The notes under the pieces are model-generated. The model was not told the origin of the DNA and made no database searches. It saw only the letters and a program-made list of their open reading frames with translations. Of a stretch of 11,287 nucleotides of DNA, positions 5,772 to 11,287 are shown in pieces (the first letter of the stretch is position 1; every line of letters starts with the position of its first letter). The stretch comes from an uncultured Clostridia bacterium (GTDB taxonomy: Bacteria; Bacillota; Clostridia; Oscillospirales; Acutalibacteraceae), in assembly GCA_945788455.1 (NCBI GenBank), contig CALZMC010000002.1, forward strand, positions 1 through 11,287. The letters run 5' to 3'. A program made the position numbers and the translations under genes.

Positions 5772-7795
5772 TATAATGTACCTCTTTGATATAAACCTCT
5801 TGTGTATTTAAAGCTCGGCTTTTCTCCCGAATTATATAGCTTTATTATGTTTTCAACATCCTTTACATTTTCTGTGGAAAAGCTAAAATGCAAAAAGTCG
5901 GCCTTGACCTCATTAAGTCGGTCGAGCATATAAATAGGATGAGTGTTCAAAATTTCAACACAAGGATATTTTGAGCATAAAACCTCAAATTCATAACCCT
6001 TTCTGTCGCTTAGCCTTCCTTTTTTACCGCATTCAAAACAGCCGATGCTCGATTTTACAGGGCAGTTTCTTGTCAGCATAAGCGGTATTTTGCCGTAAAC
6101 GATAATGCCTATGTTCTTCGCGTTAATGCGATTAGCCTTGTCGAGTGAAAGCTCAAATGACACGATAGGATTTTCGATTATATTTGCACTTTGGCTGTTA
6201 TATACGTTCAGTCCAAAGTCGCCGTACACCTCAAAGCCAAGCTCACTCGCGAGCATATAGTTGCCGATATTGGTGCAAAGTGCCTTTGTTACACCTGCAT
6301 TTTTCAGCTTTACAAGTGTTTTCTTCAATTCGTTTTCAATGCCGAACATTCCGCGTGGCAAAACAACGCCTGCGCGATTGTCAACAAAGTCGTCAAGACT
6401 GCTATCGGCAGGGATAAAAACAATATCAAATGGGTGCTTATTCGGTATCTGGTCGGCACTCCTAAAGCTTGCAGTCAAAAGAGGCTTTTTGCTCTTTTTA
6501 TCTATTTTTTTAATTCTTTTCAGCGGTAGGGCAGTAATAATTCTTTCGTCCTCAAGGCTGATTTTTTCAACAGCCCTACGGCGCATATCGTTGATTTTTG
6601 ATGCAGGAAGAATTAGGCCCTCGTCAAGCTCAATGCTAATATTATCTGCATAAAACTGTGTTGCGCCGAGCTTTGACAGTCGGTCGGTTAGGCTCTCAAC
6701 CGTCATTGGCTTGTTTATCGCGATTTCAGGGACATCTCCTGTGATTTCGACAGTTTTTTCTAATGCACTTGCGACAAGTTTTGCGGGCTTATCCTTTTTG
6801 CATATAAAGTGAAGGTCAATCGGAAGCAGGGGATTTTCGTTATCGTATGTGTGGCTGATTTCCTTTAGCACATTTTTGGCAGAAACGACATCTTCCTTTT
6901 GCCTTGTGCCGAACATATCTGCCCCAAGTTTTCCTGTAAGGTAGCCGTCAGTAAATCCGCTTCGCGAAAAAACAGAGCGAAGAAGAATGCCGTCATTGTC
7001 GGTGTAGGTGTGGTTTATCGCCTTTTTTATAGCGCTGACAGACGCGCTGACATATTCGGGACGCTTCATTCTGCCCTCGATTTTTAGTGATGTAATGCCC
7101 TCAAGCTCGCCTAAATGCTCAACAAGACTTAAATCCTTTAGCGACAGCGCATAGTCATTTTTGTCATTTTTTGCGCTGAAAGGAAGACGGCAGGGCTGTG
7201 CACAAAGTCCGCGATTTCCGCTTCTTGAGCCGATAACACTCGACAGATAGCATTGTCCCGAAACGCACATACAAAGCGCGCCGTGAACAAACATTTCAAG
7301 CTCTAAGTCGGTGCTTTCTCTTATTTCTCTTATTTCGTCAAGGCTCATTTCTCTCGGCAAAACGATGCGCGAAAATCCCATTTTCTCTGCAAATTTTGCA
7401 CCTGACGGAGACATTATGCTCATTTGGGTTGAGCCGTGAATTCTTGCAGTAGGAAAATGGTCTCTTATCATTTTTGCAACGCCTATATCCTGAACGATAA
7501 ACGCGTCAACGCCTGCCTCTAACGCAGTCTTTACTGTATCATAGGCAAGCTCCCATTCATCATCACTTATTAAAATATTTAGGGTTAAATATACCTTAAC
7601 CCCTCTTGCGTGACAGTATTTTACTGCCGAGCATAGCTCGTCATTATCAAAATTGCCGGCATTTCGTCTGGCATTGAATGCCTTACCACCAAGGTAAACG
7701 GCATTAGCGCCACTACGAACACCGGCAATTAGCGACTCCATACTGCCCGCAGGAGCCAAAATTTCAAAATTCATATTATTTCTATCTGTTTGCAT
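5771..7795 (-). CDS. U32 family protein, long RlhA-like (putative RNA hydroxylation)
   Basis: This 674-residue U32 protein has the LAPAGSMESL N-terminus, SLKIEGRMKRPEYV at 236-249, and the full signature HGALCMCVSGQC...RSGNRGLCAQPCR, with Cys 175, 177, 182, 198 and 202. U32 proteins were named peptidases, but characterised bacterial members (RlhA, TrhP, UbiU/UbiV) act in RNA or ubiquinone hydroxylation, and UbiU/V bind Fe-S clusters through such cysteines. The length resembles E. coli RlhA (about 650), which modifies 23S rRNA. The central part (FTDGYLTGKLGADMFG) and the C-terminal block YGKIPLMLTRNCP with C578, C586, C589 and C607 fit the long class. If the first Met is used it overlaps zapA by 14 bases. 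Starting instead at the Met encoded at 7772-7774 (MNFEILAPAG) looks more family-like; neither start has a strong Shine-Dalgarno. The substrate is inference. Confidence 0.88.
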   Translation of the reverse strand: MQTDRNNMNFEILAPAGSMESLIAGVRSGANAVYLGGKAFNARRNAGNFDNDELCSAVKYCHARGVKVYLTLNILISDDEWELAYDTVKTALEAGVDAFIVQDIGVAKMIRDHFPTARIHGSTQMSIMSPSGAKFAEKMGFSRIVLPREMSLDEIREIRESTDLELEMFVHGALCMCVSGQCYLSSVIGSRSGNRGLCAQPCRLPFSAKNDKNDYALSLKDLSLVEHLGELEGITSLKIEGRMKRPEYVSASVSAIKKAINHTYTDNDGILLRSVFSRSGFTDGYLTGKLGADMFGTRQKEDVVSAKNVLKEISHTYDNENPLLPIDLHFICKKDKPAKLVASALEKTVEITGDVPEIAINKPMTVESLTDRLSKLGATQFYADNISIELDEGLILPASKINDMRRRAVEKISLEDERIITALPLKRIKKIDKKSKKPLLTASFRSADQIPNKHPFDIVFIPADSSLDDFVDNRAGVVLPRGMFGIENELKKTLVKLKNAGVTKALCTNIGNYMLASELGFEVYGDFGLNVYNSQSANIIENPIVSFELSLDKANRINAKNIGIIVYGKIPLMLTRNCPVKSSIGCFECGKKGRLSDRKGYEFEVLCSKYPCVEILNTHPIYMLDRLNEVKADFLHFSFSTENVKDVENIIKLYNSGEKPSFKYTRGLYQRGTL

Positions 7796-8132
7796 ATCTG
7801 TTTCTCAAATCTGCGATTTCACGGTTTAGGCGCTCAACCTCGCGTCTTGCAACCTCAACCTCCATTCTTGCTCTTGCGCTTTCCTCTAAATAGTCCTTGA
7901 TTTGAACTCTGAGGTTATCGCTTGATGCAGATGCTTTTTTGCATGCGTCAGCCTGGTCGAGAGCAACGAGAACAGCCGCCTGAGTCATAGATAGCGAAGG
8001 ATTTGAATTGCAGATAGATTTAATTTCGTTGTTAACCTGCTCTGCTAAGTTTTCTACGTATTCGGGGTCGTCATCAGTAACGATAGTGTAGGTAGCACCA
8101 CCGATTTTGACCTGAACTCTGTTTTTGTTCAT
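7782..8132 (-). CDS. zapA: Cell division protein ZapA
   Basis: This 116-residue protein matches ZapA, which bundles FtsZ filaments at the division ring. The N-terminal globular part VQVKIGGATYTIVTDDDPEYVENLAEQVN is the ZapA head. LSMTQAAVLVALDQADACKKA begins the long helix, and the last 45 or so residues (EESARARMEVEVARREVERLNREIADLRN) form a coiled coil. A GTG at 8141 would add three residues, but its first base is the last G of the ribosome-binding stretch GGAGAAGG (8141-8148). The ATG at 8132 has AAGG 8 bases upstream and is chosen. It is the first gene of a leftward operon with the U32 gene, whose start overlaps or abuts it, and maf. A good promoter lies at 8187-8215. Confidence 0.92.
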   Translation of the reverse strand: MNKNRVQVKIGGATYTIVTDDDPEYVENLAEQVNNEIKSICNSNPSLSMTQAAVLVALDQADACKKASASSDNLRVQIKDYLEESARARMEVEVARREVERLNREIADLRNRYANR

Positions 8133-8186
8133 AAATTTCACCTTCTCCGTTATTTCACACTATTGCGACAAATTAATTACTTTTTT

Positions 8187-8215
8187 AGTATATCAATAAA
8201 CATCATAATTGTCAA
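8187..8215 (-). promoter_or_regulatory. Sigma-A promoter for the zapA-U32-maf operon
   Basis: Read leftward, TTGACA (complement of 8210-8215), a 17-base spacer and TATACT (complement of 8187-8192) predict a start near 8180 and a leader of about 48 bases. It lies between the patatin gene stop codon and zapA, so zapA need not depend on readthrough. Confidence 0.78.
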
Positions 8216-8260
8216 ATTATAATTAGGCATAAAATCAGCATTTAGCCGTCATTTTTATCA

Positions 8261-9160
8261 TTAATCGTTTAAAAAAGCCTTAACCCTTTCAATACATTCG
8301 CACCCCTGCCTGTATCCAAGCTCATAGATTTCTGCCTGGCGCTCGGTCGTGATAGTTAGGGTAGGTGCGTGGAGTGGCTCGCTCGGGCAAATGACAAATG
8401 CGTTGCCGAGACGCTCCTGCTCAAAAATGTATTCTCTTTGAGCGTTATAGATATTATGCCTGTTTTTTACAGCGTTTATTATATTAGGATATTTTTTTAG
8501 AGCCTTGCTTAACACTTTTTCGTGGCCCATAGGCATTTTTTTGTATGTTCTGTCTTGAGTTAGGATAACAACACATTTTTCACACCCGTCCTCAAAAGCA
8601 CGCTTTAGCGGAATTGAGTCGGTCAGTCCCCCGTCATAGTACATATCCTTGCCGAGTTTAACAGGCTTTGAAGCAACAGGGAGCGCACAGCTTGCTCTCA
8701 ATTCCTCACAGCCGTTTCTGAAATCCTTTGGATAAATATATTCTGCCTTGCCCGTCAGCGCGTTGGTAACAACGGCACACATCACAGCATTCGACCTATC
8801 GTATTCGTCATAGTCGAGTGGAGAAAGCTCGTACGTAAGCTCGCCGAAAATCCATTTTGAATTTACATATTCGCCGTTTTTAAAAAATGACTTTAGGCTC
8901 TTGTATCTCTTGTCGGAGGAATAGGTCAGGTTAATATCTCTCATACGATGAAGATTTTTTCCGAGAAATGATACACCGTTGCACGAGCCTGCCGATACGC
9001 CGATAACGTAAGGAAATTCGATTTGGTTTTCGATAAATGCATCGAGCACACCGCTCTCATACATTGCCCTTATTCCACCGCCCTCAAGTACAAGACCTGT
9101 CTTAAATCGGTTTTCAACTGCTTCATCAATTTCTTCAATATTTTCAATATCGCTTTGCAT
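8261..9160 (-). CDS. Patatin-like phospholipase (YjjU-type)
   Basis: This 299-residue patatin-family acyl hydrolase has all catalytic elements. The oxyanion-hole loop is LEGGGIRAMYESGVLD (GGG 27-29, R31), the nucleophile elbow GVSAG holds S56, and the Asp of the Ser-Asp dyad is D176 in DGG. SCALPVASKPVKLG precedes the dyad Asp, as in bacterial patatins. There is no signal peptide or membrane segment, so it is probably cytosolic or peripherally membrane-associated and acts on phospholipid or another acyl ester; the substrate is not known. The C-terminal 90 or so residues match the helical tail common in YjjU-like members. The start has only a weak AAGAAAG purine run upstream, but no better Met lies before the conserved block. 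It is divergent from the DUF421 gene. No clear terminator was seen before zapA. Confidence 0.9.
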   Translation of the reverse strand: MQSDIENIEEIDEAVENRFKTGLVLEGGGIRAMYESGVLDAFIENQIEFPYVIGVSAGSCNGVSFLGKNLHRMRDINLTYSSDKRYKSLKSFFKNGEYVNSKWIFGELTYELSPLDYDEYDRSNAVMCAVVTNALTGKAEYIYPKDFRNGCEELRASCALPVASKPVKLGKDMYYDGGLTDSIPLKRAFEDGCEKCVVILTQDRTYKKMPMGHEKVLSKALKKYPNIINAVKNRHNIYNAQREYIFEQERLGNAFVICPSEPLHAPTLTITTERQAEIYELGYRQGCECIERVKAFLND

Positions 9161-9213
9161 AATATTACTTCTTTCTTTTTATAACTAAAAATTATTATCG
9201 GCTTATATTAACG

Positions 9214-9242
9214 ATTATAGCACAAATCACACTAAATATAAA
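9214..9242 (-). promoter_or_regulatory. Extended -10 promoter for the patatin gene
   Basis: Read leftward, a perfect TATAAT (complement of 9214-9219) preceded by TGC forms an extended -10. Seventeen bases further upstream lies a weak TTTATA -35. The predicted start near 9207 leaves a leader of about 47 bases. Confidence 0.6.
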
Positions 9243-9271
9243 CACCGAAATTGAGCATAATAATATCGGTG
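9243..9271 (+). promoter_or_regulatory. Hairpin or operator dyad upstream of the DUF421 gene
   Basis: CACCGAAATT (9243-9252) and AATATCGGTG (9262-9271) pair at nine of ten positions around a 9-base loop. The right arm contains GGTG, the only ribosome-site-like sequence before the ATG at 9277. In RNA this stem would therefore cover the ribosome site; in DNA it could be a repressor site. No convincing rightward promoter was found. Confidence 0.45.
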
Positions 9272-9276
9272 ATTAT

Positions 9277-9948
9277 ATGGATTTTCTAAAAATAATTATT
9301 TTGACTGTATCGTCAATCGTAATATTATTCGTTTTAACAAAGATAATCGGTTACAGACAGATTAGTGAGATGAGCTTTTTTGATTATATTATCGGTATCA
9401 CAATCGGCTCTATCGCAGCAGAAATGTCAACAAATATTGACCTCGAATGGTGGAAGGGCATTACTGCCATGCTCATTTACGGCGGTATTGGAATTTTACT
9501 CTCTATTGTTACCGAGCGTTCAATTAAGGCACGAAAATTCATTTCGGGCAAGCCGATTATATTAGTAAAAAACGGTAGAATTGACAAAAAAGCGCTCAAA
9601 AAAGCGAGGGTGCAGGTTGACGATTTGCTTTCAAGCGCAAGAGTAAACGGTTATTTTGACCTTAGCGATATAGAATATGCAATTATGGAAACGACAGGAA
9701 AAATCAGCTTTCAGCCGATTGCACTCAAGCGTCAGCTAAATCCAAAGGATTTTAATTTCGCTCCTGAAAGAGAGGGGCTTTATATAAATGTAATAATGGA
9801 CGGAAAGATTATTATGGACAATCTAAAGGTCGCAAATATCAGCCACAAGGAGCTGAAACGATTAGTAGCCGAGCAAAACGAAAAAATCGAAAACATTATG
9901 CTCGGCACAATAGACGAAAAAAAGATGTTGACAATATTTCCAATGTGA
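9277..9948 (+). CDS. DUF421 membrane protein (YetF/YrbG-like)
   Basis: This 223-residue protein fits DUF421. Three N-terminal hydrophobic segments (about residues 4-22, 34-50 and 60-80) contain the family motif GYRQISEMSFFDYIIGITIGSIAAEM. A cytosolic alpha/beta part follows, with KPIILVKNGRIDKKALKKARVQVDDLLSSAR and a second beta-rich block around INVIMDGKI. The biochemical role of the family is unknown; B. subtilis has several members, and some DUF421 proteins are linked to spore membrane traits. It has only a weak GGTG ribosome site, lying in a hairpin. Its last 20 bases carry the promoter of the metal-resistance operon, and its TGA at 9946-9948 lies 2 bases before the -10 box. A role in metal handling is possible but not shown. 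Confidence 0.85.
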   Translation: MDFLKIIILTVSSIVILFVLTKIIGYRQISEMSFFDYIIGITIGSIAAEMSTNIDLEWWKGITAMLIYGGIGILLSIVTERSIKARKFISGKPIILVKNGRIDKKALKKARVQVDDLLSSARVNGYFDLSDIEYAIMETTGKISFQPIALKRQLNPKDFNFAPEREGLYINVIMDGKIIMDNLKVANISHKELKRLVAEQNEKIENIMLGTIDEKKMLTIFPM

Positions 9949-9956
9949 TATATAAT
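9928..9956 (+). promoter_or_regulatory. Consensus sigma-A promoter of the arsR-ATPase operon
   Basis: TTGACA (9928-9933), a 17-base spacer and TATAAT (9951-9956) match the consensus at every position. The -35 box lies within the DUF421 coding sequence. Transcription should begin near 9963, inside the operator palindrome, which explains how so strong a promoter can be kept off. Confidence 0.9.
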
Positions 9957-9957
9957 G

Positions 9958-9983
9958 CTCATATGAACAAGTATTCATATGAG
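9958..9983. promoter_or_regulatory. SmtB/CzrA-type operator palindrome
   Basis: CTCATATGAA (9958-9967) and TTCATATGAG (9974-9983) are perfect 10-bp inverted repeats around CAAGTA. The core ATATGAACAAGTATTCATAT closely resembles known SmtB/CzrA operators (TGAACA...TGTTCA type). It overlaps the predicted transcription start, and its last three bases run into the GAGG ribosome site of the regulator gene. Confidence 0.88.
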
Positions 9984-9992
9984 GTACATATT

Positions 9993-10298
9993 ATGAAGGA
10001 TTTAGAAAAATACATCATTGATGATGAAATCGTTTATGATATAGCTGATTTGTTTAAGGTGTTTTCGGACTCAACGAGAGTTAGAATTCTTGTCGCTCTT
10101 TTTGAGGGGGAGCTGTGCGTGGGAGATATTGCCGATGCGCTCGGTATGAGCCAAACGGCGATTTCGCATCAACTGAGAATACTCAAGCATAATCATCTTA
10201 TCAAGTACAGACGAGACGGAAAAAATGTGATTTACAGCTTAGCAGACAATCATGTTAAGCATATTATTGACAGCGCGAGAGAGCATATGGAGGAATAA
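9993..10298 (+). CDS. ArsR/SmtB family metal-responsive repressor (zinc-site type)
   Basis: This 101-residue winged-helix repressor fits the SmtB/CzrA branch. FKVFSDSTRVRILVALFEGELCVGDIADALGMSQTAISHQLRILKHNHLIKYRRDGKNVIYSL covers the DNA-binding fold, with the helix-turn-helix at about 45-70. The C-terminal helix has D85-x-H87...H98-x2-E101, the exact spacing of the alpha-5 zinc site (SmtB D104, H106, H117, E120). The CadC alpha-3 site is incomplete: ELCVGD has one Cys where CadC has ELCVCD. Zinc, cobalt or cadmium should release it from DNA. The frame opens upstream to a GTG at 9945, but that codon lies before the predicted transcription start. The ATG at 9993 has GAGG with an 8-base gap and is chosen. 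It probably represses its own operon through the operator at 9958-9983. Confidence 0.93.
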   Translation: MKDLEKYIIDDEIVYDIADLFKVFSDSTRVRILVALFEGELCVGDIADALGMSQTAISHQLRILKHNHLIKYRRDGKNVIYSLADNHVKHIIDSAREHMEE

Positions 10299-10299
10299 A

Positions 10300-11287
10300 A
10301 TGAAAGAAGAAAAACATAATCACGAAAATCACGACCACTGTAATTGTGGCTGTGACGGTCATCATCACGATGACGGCTGTGGCTGCGGTCACGACCACGC
10401 CCACGAGGAGCTGAACAAGGGCGAGTTTGCATTCAAGGTAGGTGTAGGCGGTGCGTTACTCGTTATCGGCTACATACTTTGTGAGCTGACAGAAAAAGGT
10501 ATTATTAATGTGCCGAGCTTTGTATATCTCCTATGCTTTGGCATTTCTTATATTCTTGTTGGCTTTAATATTATTAAGGAAGCCGTCCAGGGCATTATGC
10601 ACCGTGATGTTTTCAACGAGAACTTTTTGATGAGTGTTGCATCGCTCGGTGCGTTCGCTGTCGGCGAATATACCGAGGGCTGTGCCGTAATGTTCCTGTT
10701 TACTATCGGCGAATTTTTGCAGAGCCTTGCAGTTCAGCGAAGCCGTAGGTCAATTAAGGATATGCTTGAGCTTCAGCCACATTCCGTTACTGTTAGAAGA
10801 GACGGAAAGGAAATTGTTGTCGAGCCGAGTGATGTAAAAATCGGCGAGCTGATGATAATTAAGCCGGGCGAAAAAATTGACGTTGACGGCAGAATTGTTG
10901 ACGGCTGTGCCGAGATTGATATGAAGGCGCTGACAGGCGAGTCAATCCCTGTCACAAAATCGGCAGGGGACGAGGTTCTTGCAGGCTCGGTCAATATTGA
11001 CGGTGCAATTACCGTTGAGGCAACAAAGGAATATAAGGAGTCAACAGTTGCAAAAATCCTTGATATGCTCGAGGATGCTGAGGACAAAAAGTCTAATGCC
11101 GAGCAGTTTATTAGAAGATTTGCGCGAGTTTATACTCCTATTGTTTGTCTGATTTCGCTGCTGATTATTATTGTGCCTCCGCTGTTTTTCGGTGGAGAGT
11201 GGAAGGAATGGATTTATCGCGGACTGTCTGCTATCGTAGTATCCTGCCCCTGTGCACTCGTTATTTCAATTCCATTGAGCTTTTTCG
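10300..11287 (+). CDS. P1B-type Zn/Cd-efflux ATPase, 3'-truncated by window edge
   Basis: At least 329 residues of a heavy-metal P-type ATPase run off the right edge before the phosphorylation (DKTGT) and ATP domains. It would export Zn, Cd, Pb or Co across the membrane. Visible parts are four early hydrophobic segments (about 47-62, 73-92, 105-140 and 290-306), the actuator motif LTGESIPVTK (TGES 212-215), and the metal-binding membrane motif SCPCALVIS (CPC 316-318), the class seen in Zn/Cd and Cu pumps. There is no N-terminal CxxC ferredoxin-like domain. Instead residues 6-35 contain ten His and five Cys (CNCGC, HHH, CGCG, HDHAH). The start has GGAGGA 5 bases upstream and lies one base past the regulator's stop codon, so the two are translated from one mRNA. 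The zinc-type regulator favours Zn/Cd over Cu. Confidence 0.93.
   Translation, partial: MKEEKHNHENHDHCNCGCDGHHHDDGCGCGHDHAHEELNKGEFAFKVGVGGALLVIGYILCELTEKGIINVPSFVYLLCFGISYILVGFNIIKEAVQGIMHRDVFNENFLMSVASLGAFAVGEYTEGCAVMFLFTIGEFLQSLAVQRSRRSIKDMLELQPHSVTVRRDGKEIVVEPSDVKIGELMIIKPGEKIDVDGRIVDGCAEIDMKALTGESIPVTKSAGDEVLAGSVNIDGAITVEATKEYKESTVAKILDMLEDAEDKKSNAEQFIRRFARVYTPIVCLISLLIIIVPPLFFGGEWKEWIYRGLSAIVVSCPCALVISIPLSFF

Noticed and set aside
8133..8141. GTG at 8141 as the zapA start
   Set aside because: The GTG shares its first base with the ribosome-binding stretch. The ATG at 8132 has proper spacing and gives a normal ZapA length.
8142..8260. Terminator for the patatin gene (stem around GGCTAAA...TTTATGCC on the minus strand)
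   Set aside because: The stem is interrupted, has few GC pairs and is not followed by a T-run, so it falls short of a callable terminator.
9945..9992. GTG at 9945 as the start of the ArsR-type regulator, adding 16 residues
   Set aside because: It overlaps the DUF421 stop codon, lies upstream of the predicted transcription start and would translate through the operator. The ATG at 9993 has GAGG at a good distance and matches family N-termini.
10300..10410. His/Cys-rich start of the ATPase read as a separate small metal-binding protein
   Set aside because: The frame continues without a stop into the membrane and actuator domains, and the only good ribosome site precedes the His-rich part.
1..11287. 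CRISPR array, prophage, transposon, tRNA or rRNA genes
   Set aside because: No regularly spaced repeats, integrase or transposase motifs, terminal inverted repeats, cloverleaf sequences or rRNA-like stretches were found on either strand.

Overview
The window looks like a stretch of chromosome from an anaerobic, gut-type member of the Clostridia (Oscillospirales/Ruminococcaceae-like). This rests on A+T-rich intergenic DNA with strong Shine-Dalgarno sequences, sigma-A type promoters with 17-base spacers, a short ACT-containing threonine ammonia-lyase, a ZapA/U32/Maf cluster, a lipobox-type binding protein, and a two-hairpin intergenic repeat of a kind I recall from gut Firmicutes. No phage, transposase, integrase, CRISPR array, rRNA or tRNA gene was seen. 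The taxonomic placement is inference from gene content only.

Layout, left to right. (1) The 3' part of a GH27-type alpha-galactosidase runs rightward from the left edge. It is followed by a two-hairpin repeat and a leftward terminator. (2) A leftward ilvA-ridA pair couples threonine deamination to removal of the reactive enamine/imine product. (3) A divergent rightward gene encodes a lipoprotein resembling a family-3 (amino-acid type) solute-binding protein. It has no permease or ATPase beside it and ends at its own terminator. (4) A leftward PHP-domain phosphoesterase faces it across a bidirectional terminator. (5) A leftward, tightly overlapping zapA - U32 (RlhA-like) - maf operon combines cell division, RNA modification and nucleotide housekeeping. 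(6) A leftward patatin-like phospholipase lies upstream of it. (7) A rightward DUF421 membrane protein is divergent from the patatin gene. (8) A rightward metal-resistance operon consists of an ArsR/SmtB regulator followed one base later by a P1B-type ATPase that runs off the right edge.

The best-supported regulatory unit is the last one. A consensus promoter (TTGACA, 17 bases, TATAAT) lies inside the 3' end of the DUF421 gene. A 10-6-10 perfect inverted repeat of the SmtB/CzrA operator type lies over the predicted transcription start. The regulator carries the complete D-x-H...H-x2-E alpha-5 metal site, and the pump begins with a His/Cys-rich tail in place of a CxxC metal-binding domain. Together these predict zinc-, cadmium- or cobalt-inducible efflux.

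Every intergenic gap is shorter than about 210 bases. Those between 2952 and 3147, 5046 and 5231, 8142 and 8260, and 9161 and 9276 are A+T-rich and hold only the promoters and dyads listed. Nothing in the window proves a wholly new system. The items most worth checking are the repeat, the dyads upstream of DUF421 and ilvA, the divergent binding protein, and the unusual N-terminus of the metal pump.
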